NCBI GenBank assembly: GCA_903930585.1
Contig: CAIYZD010000469.1
Span: 1-35,094, forward strand
DNA from: an uncultured Geobacteraceae bacterium
GTDB lineage: Bacteria > Desulfobacterota > Desulfuromonadia > Geobacterales > Pseudopelobacteraceae
Reading direction: 5' to 3'
Length of the DNA stretch: 35,094 nt
The notes under the pieces are model-generated. The model ran no database searches and had not been told where the DNA came from. It worked only from the letters and a program-made list of their open reading frames with translations. The first letter of the stretch is position 1; each line of letters begins with the position of its first letter. The position numbers were made by a program, and so were the translations under genes. Shown here one piece after another: positions 1 to 8,928 of this stretch.

Positions 1-81
1 ATGCAACTGCCGCTTTTGGTTCTTTCGATACCATTGCGTAAATGGGGTTTAGTACTATATGAACGCTCCACTGAAAAATCG

Positions 82-555
82 TTACCCCGGCCTTATCGAG
101 CTAATACCGGTAATATACAACGTCACCTCGCCAGTCGGTTTTCTGACGATTACTTCATCATCAACTTTCTTATGCAGCAGTGCCTGACCGACCGGGGAAT
201 CGAGACTGATCCTGCCGATACTGACGTCGATCTCATCAGGGCCGACCAATTGATAACAACGCTCCTCCCCCCCCTCTTCCTCGTAGGTGACCCAACAGCC
301 AAAGGTAACCTGCCCGGGATGCGCCGGAACGGTTGCCACCTTCAGCACTTTCAGACGTGAGCCAAGATGTTTCAACTTTCGATCGATTTCACGCAGCCGT
401 TTCTTGCCGTAAATGTATTCCGCGTTCTCCGAGCGATCCCCCTCCGCCGCGGCATCTGATACCCCGCGCACAACCTTGGGACGCTCCACCTTCCAGAGGT
501 AGTCATACTCTTCACACAGTTTTTTTAATCCTTCGGCAGAAATCAGATTCGTCAT
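82..555 (-). CDS. greB: Transcription elongation factor GreB
   Basis: 157 residues, the usual GreB/GreA length. The protein binds the secondary channel of RNA polymerase and stimulates cleavage of backtracked RNA. The N-terminal half (about 1-75) is the antiparallel coiled coil; its acidic tip motif DAAAEGDRSENAEY with the following YGKKRLREID stretch is characteristic of GreB. The C-terminal half is the FKBP-like Gre domain (GPDEIDVSIGRISLDSPVGQALL). The ATG is preceded by GGAG at about 8 nt. A terminator of the upstream FKBP gene lies just before it, so greB probably has its own promoter within 556-630, although no clear -35/-10 pair is seen. Positions 1-81, downstream of the gene, contain nothing recognisable. 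Confidence 0.93.
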   Translation of the reverse strand: MTNLISAEGLKKLCEEYDYLWKVERPKVVRGVSDAAAEGDRSENAEYIYGKKRLREIDRKLKHLGSRLKVLKVATVPAHPGQVTFGCWVTYEEEGGEERCYQLVGPDEIDVSIGRISLDSPVGQALLHKKVDDEVIVRKPTGEVTLYITGISSIRPG

Positions 556-576
556 TCAGAGACTCCGGTATGTGAG

Positions 577-604
577 ACAAAAACAGCCCGCAGATGCGGG
601 CTGT
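577..604 (-). terminator. Rho-independent terminator after the FKBP gene
   Basis: On the minus strand the sequence forms a near-perfect GC-rich stem (ACAGCCCGC / GCGGGCTGT, loop ATCT or shorter) followed directly by TTTTTG. It lies 27 nt after the stop of the FKBP gene at 631 and separates that gene from greB. Confidence 0.85.
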
Positions 605-630
605 CTGATAATGATGGAATATGCGGGAAA

Positions 631-1071
631 CTACTTTGCGACGTCAAGCAGCTCGACATCAAACAGCAACGTGGCATTCGGAGGAATAACGCCACCCGCG
701 CCCCGTGAGCCATAACCAAGCTTGGCCGGGATAATCAGTTTGCGTTTGCCGCCGACTTTCATCGTCATGACACCCTCGTCCCACCCCGGAATAACCTGAC
801 CGACGCCGATAACAAAGGAAAACGGTTCTTTGCGGTCAACGGAACTGTCGAATTTCGTGCCGTTTTCCAGAGTACCGGTGTAATGCACCTTGACCGTTTT
901 TCCGGCAACCGGAGAAGCGCCTTTTCCCACGACGGCATCAACGTATTGGAGGCCGGAAGGTGTGGTTACCGTTTTTCCGGCTCCTTTCTTTGCCTCTTGT
1001 GCGGCAAAAGCCGGGACAGCAAGTAACGCTGCCATAAAAACCGCTACAACAATTCTGGTGATACAGTTCAT
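631..1071 (-). CDS. Periplasmic FKBP-type peptidyl-prolyl isomerase
   Basis: 146 residues. The start is the ATG at 1069-1071, preceded by AGGAGG about 9-10 nt upstream; a longer open frame to 1248 exists but lacks such support. Residues 1-23 form a signal peptide (positive N-region, hydrophobic core, AFA cleavage site), followed by a short linker and one FKBP domain (about 35-145) with the classical segments [47 protein letters not shown] and [13 protein letters not shown]. The aromatic and aspartate residues of the active site are all present. It probably catalyses proline isomerisation in periplasmic or outer-membrane protein folding, as FkpA or Mip do, but it lacks their N-terminal dimerisation domain. 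It has its own terminator. Confidence 0.92.
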   Translation of the reverse strand: MNCITRIVVAVFMAALLAVPAFAAQEAKKGAGKTVTTPSGLQYVDAVVGKGASPVAGKTVKVHYTGTLENGTKFDSSVDRKEPFSFVIGVGQVIPGWDEGVMTMKVGGKRKLIIPAKLGYGSRGAGGVIPPNATLLFDVELLDVAK

Positions 1072-1177
1072 TCGAATAAACCTCCTGATCGATCTTATAC
1101 TTGCTTCCGGTGAGAATAGATGGTTTATCTCCCGCTGGCAACAGAGTTTTTCCGGGAACATACCGCGGATGTCCCGG

Positions 1178-1399
1178 TTATGTTCCAACCCATTCAAAGC
1201 GGGGTACTTCTTTTCCTTCAACAACCACACTCTCCATGAACATGCCACTCGGCCTGACCCACAGGGAGTAATCGCCGTACAACATGCGATAAACGACCAG
1301 TTCTTCTTCCGTCTCGCTGTGGCGGGCGATGCCGATTACTTCATAAAAATTACCCTTGTAGTGCCGGTAGCGGCCGGGAAGAATCTTTGTCATGGTCAT
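1178..1399 (-). CDS. DUF1653 family protein
   Basis: About 73 residues consisting of a single DUF1653 domain: the [16 protein letters not shown] start, a middle [19 protein letters not shown] and a terminal RFEWVG are the family's diagnostic blocks. The biochemical role of the family is unknown. The open frame extends to 1453, but that extension overlaps the terminator hairpin of the upstream NifU-like gene and reads as low-complexity leader, so the start is placed at 1397-1399, just after GGAG; the ATG at 1391-1393 is an equally plausible alternative. It lies in a row of minus-strand housekeeping genes, upstream of the FKBP gene. Confidence 0.8.
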   Translation of the reverse strand: MTMTKILPGRYRHYKGNFYEVIGIARHSETEEELVVYRMLYGDYSLWVRPSGMFMESVVVEGKEVPRFEWVGT

Positions 1400-1436
1400 A
1401 AGCTCCGACCCCTTACCTGAATCCGCAACGTTAGTA

Positions 1437-1473
1437 AACAATAAACGCTCCATCGGTAGAGCCGAAGGAGCGT
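1437..1473 (-). terminator. Stem-loop terminator after the NifU-like gene
   Basis: ACGCTCC (1445-1451) pairs with GGAGCGT (1467-1473). An inner TCGG/CCGA pairing extends the stem after a mismatch. On the minus strand it is followed by a moderately T-rich tail (TTTATTGTTTACT). It lies 25 nt after the stop of the NifU-like gene. Confidence 0.6.
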
Positions 1474-1498
1474 CTATTACGTTTATCAGCTGCGCAGA

Positions 1499-1720
1499 TC
1501 AGACCTGGACGACTTCCTTGACGCCCGGTATCTTTTCCTTCATGGCACGCTCAATCCCCATCTTGAGAGTCATGGTGGACATCGGGCAACTGCCGCAGGC
1601 GCCTTTCAGCCGCACCTTTACGATACCATCTTCCGTCACTTCAACCAGCTCCACATCGCCGCCATCGGCCTGCAGACCGGGACGCACCATCTCAAGAACC
1701 TTCAGTACCTCTTCTTTCAT
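1499..1720 (-). CDS. NifU C-terminal-domain Fe-S scaffold protein
   Basis: 73 residues, essentially only the NifU_C (Nfu) domain: [16 protein letters not shown] followed by the cluster-binding motif CGSC at residues 42-45. Proteins of this family assemble or carry a labile [4Fe-4S] cluster, bridged in a dimer, and donate it to apo-proteins. An AAGGAG ribosome-binding site lies about 10 nt before the ATG. It is a stand-alone domain, without the NifU N-terminal or ferredoxin domains. Housekeeping Fe-S delivery is a sensible role in an organism with as many Fe-S enzymes as this window shows, but the specific client is unknown. Confidence 0.9.
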   Translation of the reverse strand: MKEEVLKVLEMVRPGLQADGGDVELVEVTEDGIVKVRLKGACGSCPMSTMTLKMGIERAMKEKIPGVKEVVQV

Positions 1721-1765
1721 TTGCCCATTCTCCTTTGTATGTGGTGTTGCTCAATAAACATGCAG

Positions 1766-3163
1766 TTACTGTTTCGGCAACCCCGGTTCGGTCAGGTGCT
1801 CCGGTTGCATGATCTTGTCCAGATCTTCCGGAGCCATTAATTCCTGTTCCGACACGATTTCCCGAATGCTTCTGCCGCTGTGTACCGATTCCTTGGCAAT
1901 GTCCGCCGCTGCATTGTATCCGATATACGGAGCCAGCACCGTCACCAGCCCCAGCGAATCGTCCAGATAGCGACGACAGCGAGCCTCATTGGCCTCTATT
2001 CCCCTTATACAGGATTCGGTGAATTTCTGCACGCAATTCTTGAGTATTTCCATTGAAAATGCCAGGTTCCAGGATATGAGCGGCATCATGACATTCAGCT
2101 CCAGCTGCCCTGCCTGGGATGCCAGCATGACCGCCTGATCGCACCCCATTACCTGGAAACAGACCATATTGGTCATCTCGGCCATGGAGGGATTGATTTT
2201 ACCCGGCATGATGGATGAGCCGGGCTGAATGGCGGGAAGACGGATCTCGTCCAGGCCGGTGCGGGGACCGGACGCCAGCAAGCGCAGGTCGTTGGCGATC
2301 CTCCCGAGGTTGACAGCGGTGCGGCGCAGCGCCGACGACAGAGCCAGAAAAGGGTCCATGTTCTGCATCGCCTCAAACAGATCCGGACTGGCAGTCAGCG
2401 GGAAACCGGTTGCAATCGTTAATTCTTCGATCATGGCCGTAATATAAGCCGGTTCCGCGTTCAGGCCGGTTCCCACGGCAGTGCCGCCGATCCCGAGTTC
2501 CAGCAGATTCGGGATACACGCCTCAAGCCCCTCGCGGTTTTTTCGGATGGCCGCAGCATATGCGCCAAACTCCTGCCCCATCCGGATCGGCACGGCATCC
2601 TGCAAGTGGGTACGACCCGACTTGAGGATATGGTCAAATTCCTTCGCTTTGGCGGCCAGAGCCAGTTCCAGCCCGTCCAGCGCTTCCAGCAGTGGGTCGA
2701 GCATCTCCAGCGAAGCAAGCCGGATTGCGGTCGGAATGACATCGTTCGTGGACTGGGCCATGTTGACGTGGTCGTTGGGGTGAAGAAAGGCAAAATCGCC
2801 CCGCTGATGCCCCATCAGTTCCAGCGCCCGATTTGCCAGCACCTCGTTGGCATTCATATTGTGCGATGTCCCGGCGCCAGCCTGAAAAGGATCAACCACG
2901 AACTGATCGGCCAGACCGCCGGCCAGCAGTTCGTCGGCAGCGGCTACAATGGCGCCGCCGATCTCCATATCCAGCCTGCCTGTTCCCATATTGGCGCGAG
3001 CCGCGCACTTCTTGATGACCACCGTGGCCCAGACAAAGGAGCGGTGCGGTTTCAAACCGGAAATCGGAAAATTATGCACGGCCCGTGCGGTCTGCGCCCC
3101 GTAGTACGCTTCAACCGGAACCGTCATTTCTCCCATGGAATCTTTTTCAATACGTGTGTCCAT
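1766..3163 (-). CDS. aspA: Aspartate ammonia-lyase (aspartase)
   Basis: 465 residues, normal for the aspartase/fumarase C superfamily. It should convert L-aspartate to fumarate and ammonia in the cytoplasm. The substrate-loop signature GSSIMPGKINP lies near residues 314-324. Other family blocks are AGAGTSHNMNANEVLANRALELMGHQ, HPNDHVNMAQSTNDVIPTAIR (both read here in pieces) and GRTHLQDAVP. The ELMGHQ...LHPNDHVN block is the aspartase type rather than the fumarase type, although PGK in the signature and GRTH are also seen in fumarases. AAGGTG precedes the ATG by about 6 nt. In a fumarate-respiring or TCA-cycling anaerobe it would feed aspartate into fumarate. Fumarase activity is the main alternative. 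Confidence 0.85.
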   Translation of the reverse strand: MDTRIEKDSMGEMTVPVEAYYGAQTARAVHNFPISGLKPHRSFVWATVVIKKCAARANMGTGRLDMEIGGAIVAAADELLAGGLADQFVVDPFQAGAGTSHNMNANEVLANRALELMGHQRGDFAFLHPNDHVNMAQSTNDVIPTAIRLASLEMLDPLLEALDGLELALAAKAKEFDHILKSGRTHLQDAVPIRMGQEFGAYAAAIRKNREGLEACIPNLLELGIGGTAVGTGLNAEPAYITAMIEELTIATGFPLTASPDLFEAMQNMDPFLALSSALRRTAVNLGRIANDLRLLASGPRTGLDEIRLPAIQPGSSIMPGKINPSMAEMTNMVCFQVMGCDQAVMLASQAGQLELNVMMPLISWNLAFSMEILKNCVQKFTESCIRGIEANEARCRRYLDDSLGLVTVLAPYIGYNAAADIAKESVHSGRSIREIVSEQELMAPEDLDKIMQPEHLTEPGLPKQ

Positions 3164-3219
3164 GTATCACCTTGAACCAACGTGCAGATACGACTTAAAC
3201 GAGTAACTCGTACAGCAGG

Positions 3220-4221
3220 CTAAAACTCGAAATTCGGGCGGATAACGGCAACAACACTCTGTGGGTTAGCGTCCCGCAATGCCCCGCTGTAGAGTGCGGA
3301 ATTTTCCCAGATAATACCAACATCAAGCTTCATGGCAACATGCCATCCGGGTATCGGCACTTTTTTGCCGACCGTGTACTCCTGACGAAGCGGCCTGCCA
3401 TCCTTGACGGAAAAATCCCAGCGAAAATCAATCGAACTATTGTCAAGAACGCTGAGAAACGCCGCACCGAAATCAAGATTGCTTCGCCGGAATCCGAGGT
3501 AAGCGGTGTTGGAAATATCCGGGTTGTCGTGAATTTTTGCTCCGACGCGAAAACTCCAGATCAATTTATCACCGGAAAAAACCCGATCTCCTTTCAGCTT
3601 GAATTCGGATTCAAGGCTATTATCGGGAACCAGCACGTTACGCTTGATATGCTGGTTGGAATAGCTGAAGAGATACCCCATGTACCCCCGGTTAGAGAAG
3701 AGCTTCTCTTCGCCCGGCTTGACAAAACTGACCAAATCCCCAAAAAAGATCGAACAGGCATACGGCTCCTGAAAACCGGCCGTAACCGCTTCCATAATAT
3801 TGAAATCGCCGCTGCCAAGATTGAAACTGCGATAAAAATCAGGAACGTATTTTTTGGTAACGACACCGAGTACCGGCATTGGGAAAACAGCCGCCTCAAA
3901 CAATACGAAACGGGGAGAAAGCGCGTTGCTGAACAGCTGCCGATAGATTGCAAACTCGTTCTTCCCGGCAATCTCCGGCACCGCTTCATTGGTAAGCGGA
4001 ATGGTAAGTGACAGGTTGCTGTAATAGGGATCAAGCTCCCAGCCAAATTCATTTTGTGCCGGTCGGGGCACGGGACCCGGAGATTGCCCCGCCGCTATAC
4101 TATCAGAAACCGTGACAAGCGACTTGCTGCTGCGCGCTGCACCGACGTCCTCTGCATGTGCCAGCGCAGTGGCACATACAAACAGAAAGAACAGCTGAAC
4201 AATACCTATCGTAGCTCTCAT
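3220..4221 (-). CDS. Putative outer-membrane beta-barrel protein, function unknown
   Basis: 333 residues. A signal peptide occupies residues 1-23 (cleavage after AHA). The mature part has alternating hydrophobic/polar stretches rich in aromatic residues (for example YYSNLSLTIPL, LIWSFRVGAKI, SIDFRWDFSV, WHVAMKLDVGIIWE) and ends in a phenylalanine within RPNFEF, the C-terminal signature recognised by the BAM complex. This suggests an outer-membrane barrel of perhaps 10-12 strands. No enzyme motif was recognised. No good Shine-Dalgarno is seen. The gene starts 36 nt after the ABC-F gene and may be co-transcribed with it. The barrel assignment is inference. Confidence 0.65.
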   Translation of the reverse strand: MRATIGIVQLFFLFVCATALAHAEDVGAARSSKSLVTVSDSIAAGQSPGPVPRPAQNEFGWELDPYYSNLSLTIPLTNEAVPEIAGKNEFAIYRQLFSNALSPRFVLFEAAVFPMPVLGVVTKKYVPDFYRSFNLGSGDFNIMEAVTAGFQEPYACSIFFGDLVSFVKPGEEKLFSNRGYMGYLFSYSNQHIKRNVLVPDNSLESEFKLKGDRVFSGDKLIWSFRVGAKIHDNPDISNTAYLGFRRSNLDFGAAFLSVLDNSSIDFRWDFSVKDGRPLRQEYTVGKKVPIPGWHVAMKLDVGIIWENSALYSGALRDANPQSVVAVIRPNFEF

Positions 4222-4257
4222 AGTTCGTTATTACCCCGTTCGGCCGGTGATCGGAAA

Positions 4258-6213
4258 TTATCCCGACAACTCTTCCCATTCCCCATAAAATTTTTCCAGC
4301 CGCCCGTTCAGCACGGCATGGCGTTCGCCACCCTGCACTCCCCGCTCCGGATCATCAAAGAAACCGGGTGCGTTCATCTCGATTTCCAGCTGTGCCAGTT
4401 CCTTTTCGACGGCGGCAATCTGTGCCTCAACCTCACCCATACGTTTCTGGCGCACCTGATCTTCGCGTTTGCGGCGTTTCTCCTCTTCCCGGTCCTTGAG
4501 TCGCACCTCCTTGTTCTGAGGTGGAAGCGGGGCAGGATCGACGCCGGACAGAGGATTCTGACTCCGAGGTTCGGAAACAGCCGTTCGCGTCACCGGCAGA
4601 GATAATGTAGCCACAGCATCTTTTTTTTCAAGATAATATTCGTAATCCCCAAAATAGTTTTCAACGCCGCCATCGTCAACCTCGACCACCCGTGTAGCCA
4701 GGGCGTTGACAAAGTACCGGTCATGCGACACAAACACCACCGTGCCGTCGAACCCTTTGAGGGCGTCCAGCAGCACCTCCTTGCTGTTCAGGTCCAGATG
4801 GTTGGTTGGTTCATCCATAAGCAGCAGATTTGAGGGGCGAAGCAGCATTTTAGCCAGCGCCAGACGATTGCGTTCACCGCCGGAAAGCACGCTGACTTTT
4901 TTATGGATATCGTCCCCCGTAAAAAGAAACGCACCCAGAATATCGCGCAACCTCGGCACCATGTCATACGGAGCATCCGCATACAGTTCATCATAGGCCG
5001 AGCGGTTCTGGTCAAGCACATTGGCCTGATCCTGGGCAAAATAATCCATACTGACGTTATACCCCGGAACCCGCTCTCCCCCTTGAAATCCACCTCCGGC
5101 CAGCACAGCCATCAGCGTTGATTTCCCTGCACCGTTATGCCCCACCAGTGCCACCCGCTCACTTTTTTCAATGGTCAGGTCGATCCGGTTCAAAACAACA
5201 TGGTTGCCGAACGAACGGGTCACCCCTTTCAGCTCAATGACATTTTTGCCGCTCTTGGGAGCTTCAGGAAACTGGAAACGTATCTTTTTCCGCTCGGGAG
5301 GTATAATAATCCGCTCCACCTTTTCCAGTTGTTTGATCCGTGACTGTACCTGCGACGCCTTATTGGCCTGATAGCGGAAACGGCGGATAAAATCCTCTGT
5401 TTTTTCGATCTCCTCATCCTGAATGCGTTTGGCATTGCGCAGAGCCGTGACACGCTCCTCGCGTTGGTGAAGATAGGTCGAGTAACGGCAATGATAATCC
5501 GTCATTGTATGGTTCCAAACCTCGGCAATACGGCTGCAGACACTGTCCATGAAGTAACGATCATGGGAAACGAGGATAACCGAACCGGGGTAGGCGCAGA
5601 GATACTCCTCCAGCCAGTTGCGCGCTTCGATATCCAGATGGTTGGTCGGTTCGTCCAGCAGCAGCACGTCCGGCTTTTGCAACAGCAGGCGGGCGAGGGC
5701 GATACGCATCTGCCAGCCGCCGGAGAATTCCCCGCCGTCGCGGTGCCAGTCTACTTGAGCAAACCCGAGCCCCTTCAGCACGGTGCCGATTTCAGCCTCC
5801 ATCGTATATCCGCCGCCGTGGCGGAACTGTTCCTGCAATTCACCATAACGCGCCAGGATTTGCTCATGTTCCGGCGAATCATGGGGGAGTCGTTCCAGGT
5901 CGAACCCGATCCGATGCAGTTCCTCCTCCATGGCCAGTAGTTCTGCCAATGCCGCGCGGGCTTCATGAAACAGTGACCGGCCGGCGGTAACAATCCCGTC
6001 TTGAGGCAGATAGGACGCCCTGGCGCCACGGGCAAACTGGATCTCACCCGACGATGGCTCGGTCAGTCCGGCGATGATCTTCATCAGCGTCGATTTACCG
6101 GCGCCGTTTTCGCCGACCAGAGCCACCCGTTCACCCTTTTTCAGGTGCCAGGAGATGGAAGTGAAGAGTGGATTGCCGGAGAAGTCTTTGGATAGATTTA
6201 TTAGTTGGAGCAT
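4258..6213 (-). CDS. ABC-F family ATPase (translation factor type)
   Basis: 651 residues with two ABC cassettes and no membrane segment. Cassette 1 has Walker A GENGAGKST (about 34-42), signature FSGGW and Walker B LLLDEPTNHLD. The P-site tRNA interaction motif linker follows. Cassette 2 has Walker A GHNGAGKST (about 355-363), signature LSGGERNRLALAKML and LLMDEPTNHLD. A basic, charged coiled coil of the Uup type covers about 560-651 (EEEKRRKREDQVRQKRMGEVE). Proteins of this family act on the ribosome rather than as transporters. Subfamily (Uup, YheS or YkpA-like) was not resolved. The ATG at 6213 fits the domain start, but the Shine-Dalgarno is weak. It is divergent from the sensor kinase gene. 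Confidence 0.9.
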   Translation of the reverse strand: MLQLINLSKDFSGNPLFTSISWHLKKGERVALVGENGAGKSTLMKIIAGLTEPSSGEIQFARGARASYLPQDGIVTAGRSLFHEARAALAELLAMEEELHRIGFDLERLPHDSPEHEQILARYGELQEQFRHGGGYTMEAEIGTVLKGLGFAQVDWHRDGGEFSGGWQMRIALARLLLQKPDVLLLDEPTNHLDIEARNWLEEYLCAYPGSVILVSHDRYFMDSVCSRIAEVWNHTMTDYHCRYSTYLHQREERVTALRNAKRIQDEEIEKTEDFIRRFRYQANKASQVQSRIKQLEKVERIIIPPERKKIRFQFPEAPKSGKNVIELKGVTRSFGNHVVLNRIDLTIEKSERVALVGHNGAGKSTLMAVLAGGGFQGGERVPGYNVSMDYFAQDQANVLDQNRSAYDELYADAPYDMVPRLRDILGAFLFTGDDIHKKVSVLSGGERNRLALAKMLLRPSNLLLMDEPTNHLDLNSKEVLLDALKGFDGTVVFVSHDRYFVNALATRVVEVDDGGVENYFGDYEYYLEKKDAVATLSLPVTRTAVSEPRSQNPLSGVDPAPLPPQNKEVRLKDREEEKRRKREDQVRQKRMGEVEAQIAAVEKELAQLEIEMNAPGFFDDPERGVQGGERHAVLNGRLEKFYGEWEELSG

Positions 6214-6287
6214 GGGGCTGTTGTATCACAATGAAGCCGGAATGGGCAAGCGGCAGCATTACCGCCACTGGACATTTGCCATTCGGC

Positions 6288-6315
6288 TTGATTTTACTAT
6301 GCGCTATGCTATAGT
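6288..6315 (+). promoter_or_regulatory. Candidate sigma-70 promoter of the kinase-exporter unit
   Basis: TTGATT (6288-6293), 16 nt, TATAGT (6310-6315), about 65 nt before the kinase ATG. It overlaps an inverted repeat. Matched by eye only. Confidence 0.35.
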
Positions 6316-6318
6316 AAA
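6293..6318. promoter_or_regulatory. Inverted repeat, possible operator
   Basis: A perfect 8-bp inverted repeat, TTTACTAT (6293-6300) and ATAGTAAA (6311-6318), separated by 10 bp. It overlaps the candidate -10 element in the divergent gap between the ABC-F gene and the kinase. The geometry suits a dimeric repressor; the regulator is unknown. Confidence 0.35.
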
Positions 6319-6379
6319 TAAAATACGGTTCTAATAAGCATAACGAGACACGTTTTTTCTCCTCCTGAAAGGTGTACCA

Positions 6380-8899
6380 ATGTTCACGCAATTCCGCAAC
6401 TGGGGCATCAAGGCAAAGATCATGTTGATCCTGCTGGTCAGTGTCTTCACGTTTACTATTGCGGGCGAAACCGTCGTTGTACCTCTCATGCTGCGTTCTT
6501 TCATGAGCGAACGCCAGGTAGATGCGCAGCAGGTGGTCGAGGTTGCGTTTGGCATTTTGAAGGAGTACGCCCGGCGGGTTGATACCGGCCAGGTACCATT
6601 AGAGAAGGCCAAGGTCGATGTCATTTCCCTGATAAGGACACTCCGTTTCAGGGGACAGGAGTATTTCTGGATTCATGATCTGAGCCGCCCAATCCCGAAA
6701 ATGATCATGCATCCAACCGTCCCGGCACTGGATGGCAAGGTATTGGATGACCCGAAATTTGACAGGGCATCGGGTAAGCGTTCGCTGTCGGACAAGAGAA
6801 TGGAAAAGCTTGCCAACAGGAACCTCTTCGTCTCCATGAACGAGGTGGTTGAAAACGCAGGAGAAGGTTTTGTCACTTACGCATGGCCAAAACCGAAAGG
6901 GAACGGCAGCGTTACCGCAGATTCGTATCCAAAAATTTCTTTCGTCAAAAAGTTCGAACCATGGGGGTGGGTCGTCGGAAGCGGCGTCTACGTGGACGAT
7001 GTCAATGCTGCCGTAACCAATATAAAGCACTTGATCCGCTACGGGGCCATTGTCTTTTGTCTTGCCACGACGTTCATCTATTACCTGCTGGTCCTTTACA
7101 TATCCAGGCCGGTGAGCAGCCTGGCGCTGTTTGCCAAAAAGATTGCCGCCGGGGAGTACGGTACCCAGCTACCAAAAGCGGCCAATGACGAAGTCGGGCT
7201 CCTTTCCGAGTCACTAAACCGGATGTCTCACCAGATCCAACAGAAAACCCTCGACCTGGAAACGACCAACCGGGAACTGCAGCAGGAACTTACCGAGCAC
7301 CGACGGGCCGAAGTGCGTCTCAAAGCCAGCGAAGAGAAGTTTCGCACCCTGGTGGAGAATACCTTTGATGTCATTTTCGTTCTTGATGCCGACGGTGTTT
7401 TCCATTTTGTATCGCCATCGTGGGAAACGCATTTCGGCTATCCGGCCACCACTGTTATCGGGAAGAATTTTCTCCCCTTTGTGCACCCCGATGACGCTCC
7501 GCTCTACCTTGACTATCTCAACCAGGTCATGACGAGCGGACAAGCCACTACCTGCCTCCGCTACCGTGCCAGACATGCCGATGATTCCTGGAGATTTTTC
7601 ATCGCCAACGGCACCCTTTACCGGGGCCCCGGCGGCCAGGCGTTCTATCTCGGCATCGGCCATGACATTTCCGAAGAGAAACGACTCGAAGAAGAACGCC
7701 TGAATCTTGAGCGTCAGTTTCTCCATGCGCAAAAGCTGGAAAGCCTCGGTATTATGGCCGGAGGCATTGCCCACGACTTCAACAATCTGCTGACCGTCAT
7801 CATCGGCAATATCGAGCTGTCCAGCATGCTGCTTGGCAAAGGTTCCCCGCCGGCCATCCGTATGGAACAGGCCATGCAGGCCAGCCTGCGGGCTGCGGAC
7901 CTCACCCGGCAGATGCTGGCGTATTCGGGTAAGGGGGTGTTCGAGCTCAAGCAGCTTGACCTCAATCGACTGGTTAAAGACAACTGTGAACTGTTCCGCA
8001 CTACCATCCCCAAGACCGTGTCCATAACAATGGAGCTGTCGACATCGCTCCCCCCGATTGTAGGCGACGTCGGGCAGTTGCAGCAGGTCATCATGAACCT
8101 GATCACAAATGCCGCCGAGGCCATCGGCGGTGAACCGGGCAGCATCGTGATTGCCACGGGGGTACAGGAATGCGACAAGAAACTGCTCCAACAGAGCAGA
8201 CTGGGAGAAAAAGCGGAGCCGGGGTGCTACATCTCCATCGATGTCACCGACTCCGGGTGCGGTATGAATGAGGAGATGCAGCAACGTATTTTCGAACCTT
8301 TTTACACGACCAAATTTACCGGGCGCGGCCTGGGCATGTCGTCTGTCATGGGCATCATCAAGTCGCATAACGGCGCAATTCTCCTGCAAAGTAATCCGGG
8401 ATCAGGTTCCACATTCAAGATACTGTTACCGGTATTTACCGGGCAATCCGGCACTTCCCCGCCACATCCGGCAGAAAGAATCGCGCCAAAGCATCACCAC
8501 GCTACAACCGGAACGGTTTTAATTGTCGACGATGAGGAACTGGTGCGGGATGTGTGCTGCGCATATCTTAACGACATGAAATTGCTGACGTTAAGCGCCG
8601 CTGACGGCAGGGAAGCAATTGATACTTTCAGCCGGCATATGCATGATATTTCATTTGTCATACTGGATCTGACCATGCCGCATATGGACGGAGTGGCAAC
8701 GCTACGCGAGCTGAGGCTTCTACAGCCCGATGTCAAGGTGATCATCAGCAGTGGTCATTCCACGGAAACCACTGCAGAAAAATTTAGTGCCGACAAACCT
8801 GACGGTTTTATTCAGAAACCGTTTCAGATGCAGGAACTCCAAAAGAATATTAGTAAAATTCTTCCGGAGATCTCCGGCAACAACAACAGCAGCTGCTAG
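6380..8899 (+). CDS. Hybrid sensor histidine kinase (Cache-HAMP-PAS-HisKA-HATPase-REC)
   Basis: 839 residues. TM1 is at about 12-30. An extracytoplasmic single Cache domain (about 40-212) contains GQEYFWIHD, HPTVPALDGK and WGWVVGSGVYVDDV. TM2 is at about 220-241 and HAMP at about 242-295. A coiled coil leads to a PAS domain (about 318-435). HisKA carries the phospho-acceptor His465 in GGIAHDFNNLL. The HATPase domain has the N-box NLITNAAEAIG and DSGCGM. The C-terminal receiver (about 712-830) has the acidic pair VDDEE, phospho-acceptor Asp763 in ILDLTMPHMDG and Lys813. It senses a small periplasmic ligand, probably a carboxylate or amino acid to judge by the Cache family. No separate response regulator is adjacent. 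An AAAGGTG site precedes the ATG. The exporter genes start 29 nt downstream. Confidence 0.92.
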   Translation: MFTQFRNWGIKAKIMLILLVSVFTFTIAGETVVVPLMLRSFMSERQVDAQQVVEVAFGILKEYARRVDTGQVPLEKAKVDVISLIRTLRFRGQEYFWIHDLSRPIPKMIMHPTVPALDGKVLDDPKFDRASGKRSLSDKRMEKLANRNLFVSMNEVVENAGEGFVTYAWPKPKGNGSVTADSYPKISFVKKFEPWGWVVGSGVYVDDVNAAVTNIKHLIRYGAIVFCLATTFIYYLLVLYISRPVSSLALFAKKIAAGEYGTQLPKAANDEVGLLSESLNRMSHQIQQKTLDLETTNRELQQELTEHRRAEVRLKASEEKFRTLVENTFDVIFVLDADGVFHFVSPSWETHFGYPATTVIGKNFLPFVHPDDAPLYLDYLNQVMTSGQATTCLRYRARHADDSWRFFIANGTLYRGPGGQAFYLGIGHDISEEKRLEEERLNLERQFLHAQKLESLGIMAGGIAHDFNNLLTVIIGNIELSSMLLGKGSPPAIRMEQAMQASLRAADLTRQMLAYSGKGVFELKQLDLNRLVKDNCELFRTTIPKTVSITMELSTSLPPIVGDVGQLQQVIMNLITNAAEAIGGEPGSIVIATGVQECDKKLLQQSRLGEKAEPGCYISIDVTDSGCGMNEEMQQRIFEPFYTTKFTGRGLGMSSVMGIIKSHNGAILLQSNPGSGSTFKILLPVFTGQSGTSPPHPAERIAPKHHHATTGTVLIVDDEELVRDVCCAYLNDMKLLTLSAADGREAIDTFSRHMHDISFVILDLTMPHMDGVATLRELRLLQPDVKVIISSGHSTETTAEKFSADKPDGFIQKPFQMQELQKNISKILPEISGNNNSSC

Positions 8900-8928
8900 A
8901 ACCGAAATACACAAAAAGGCCGTTACAC

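Noticed and set aside
631-1248. 205-residue version of the FKBP protein
   Set aside because: The extra 59 residues have no ribosome-binding support and would bury the signal peptide.
3199-3211. Palindrome ACGAGT-A-ACTCGT before aspA
   Set aside because: Short, single copy, lies just after the preceding gene; could be an operator, but nothing supports it.
7214-8389. 391-codon minus-strand open frame across the kinase gene
   Set aside because: Antisense to a clearly conserved kinase; translation shows no family features and arises from codon bias of the real gene.
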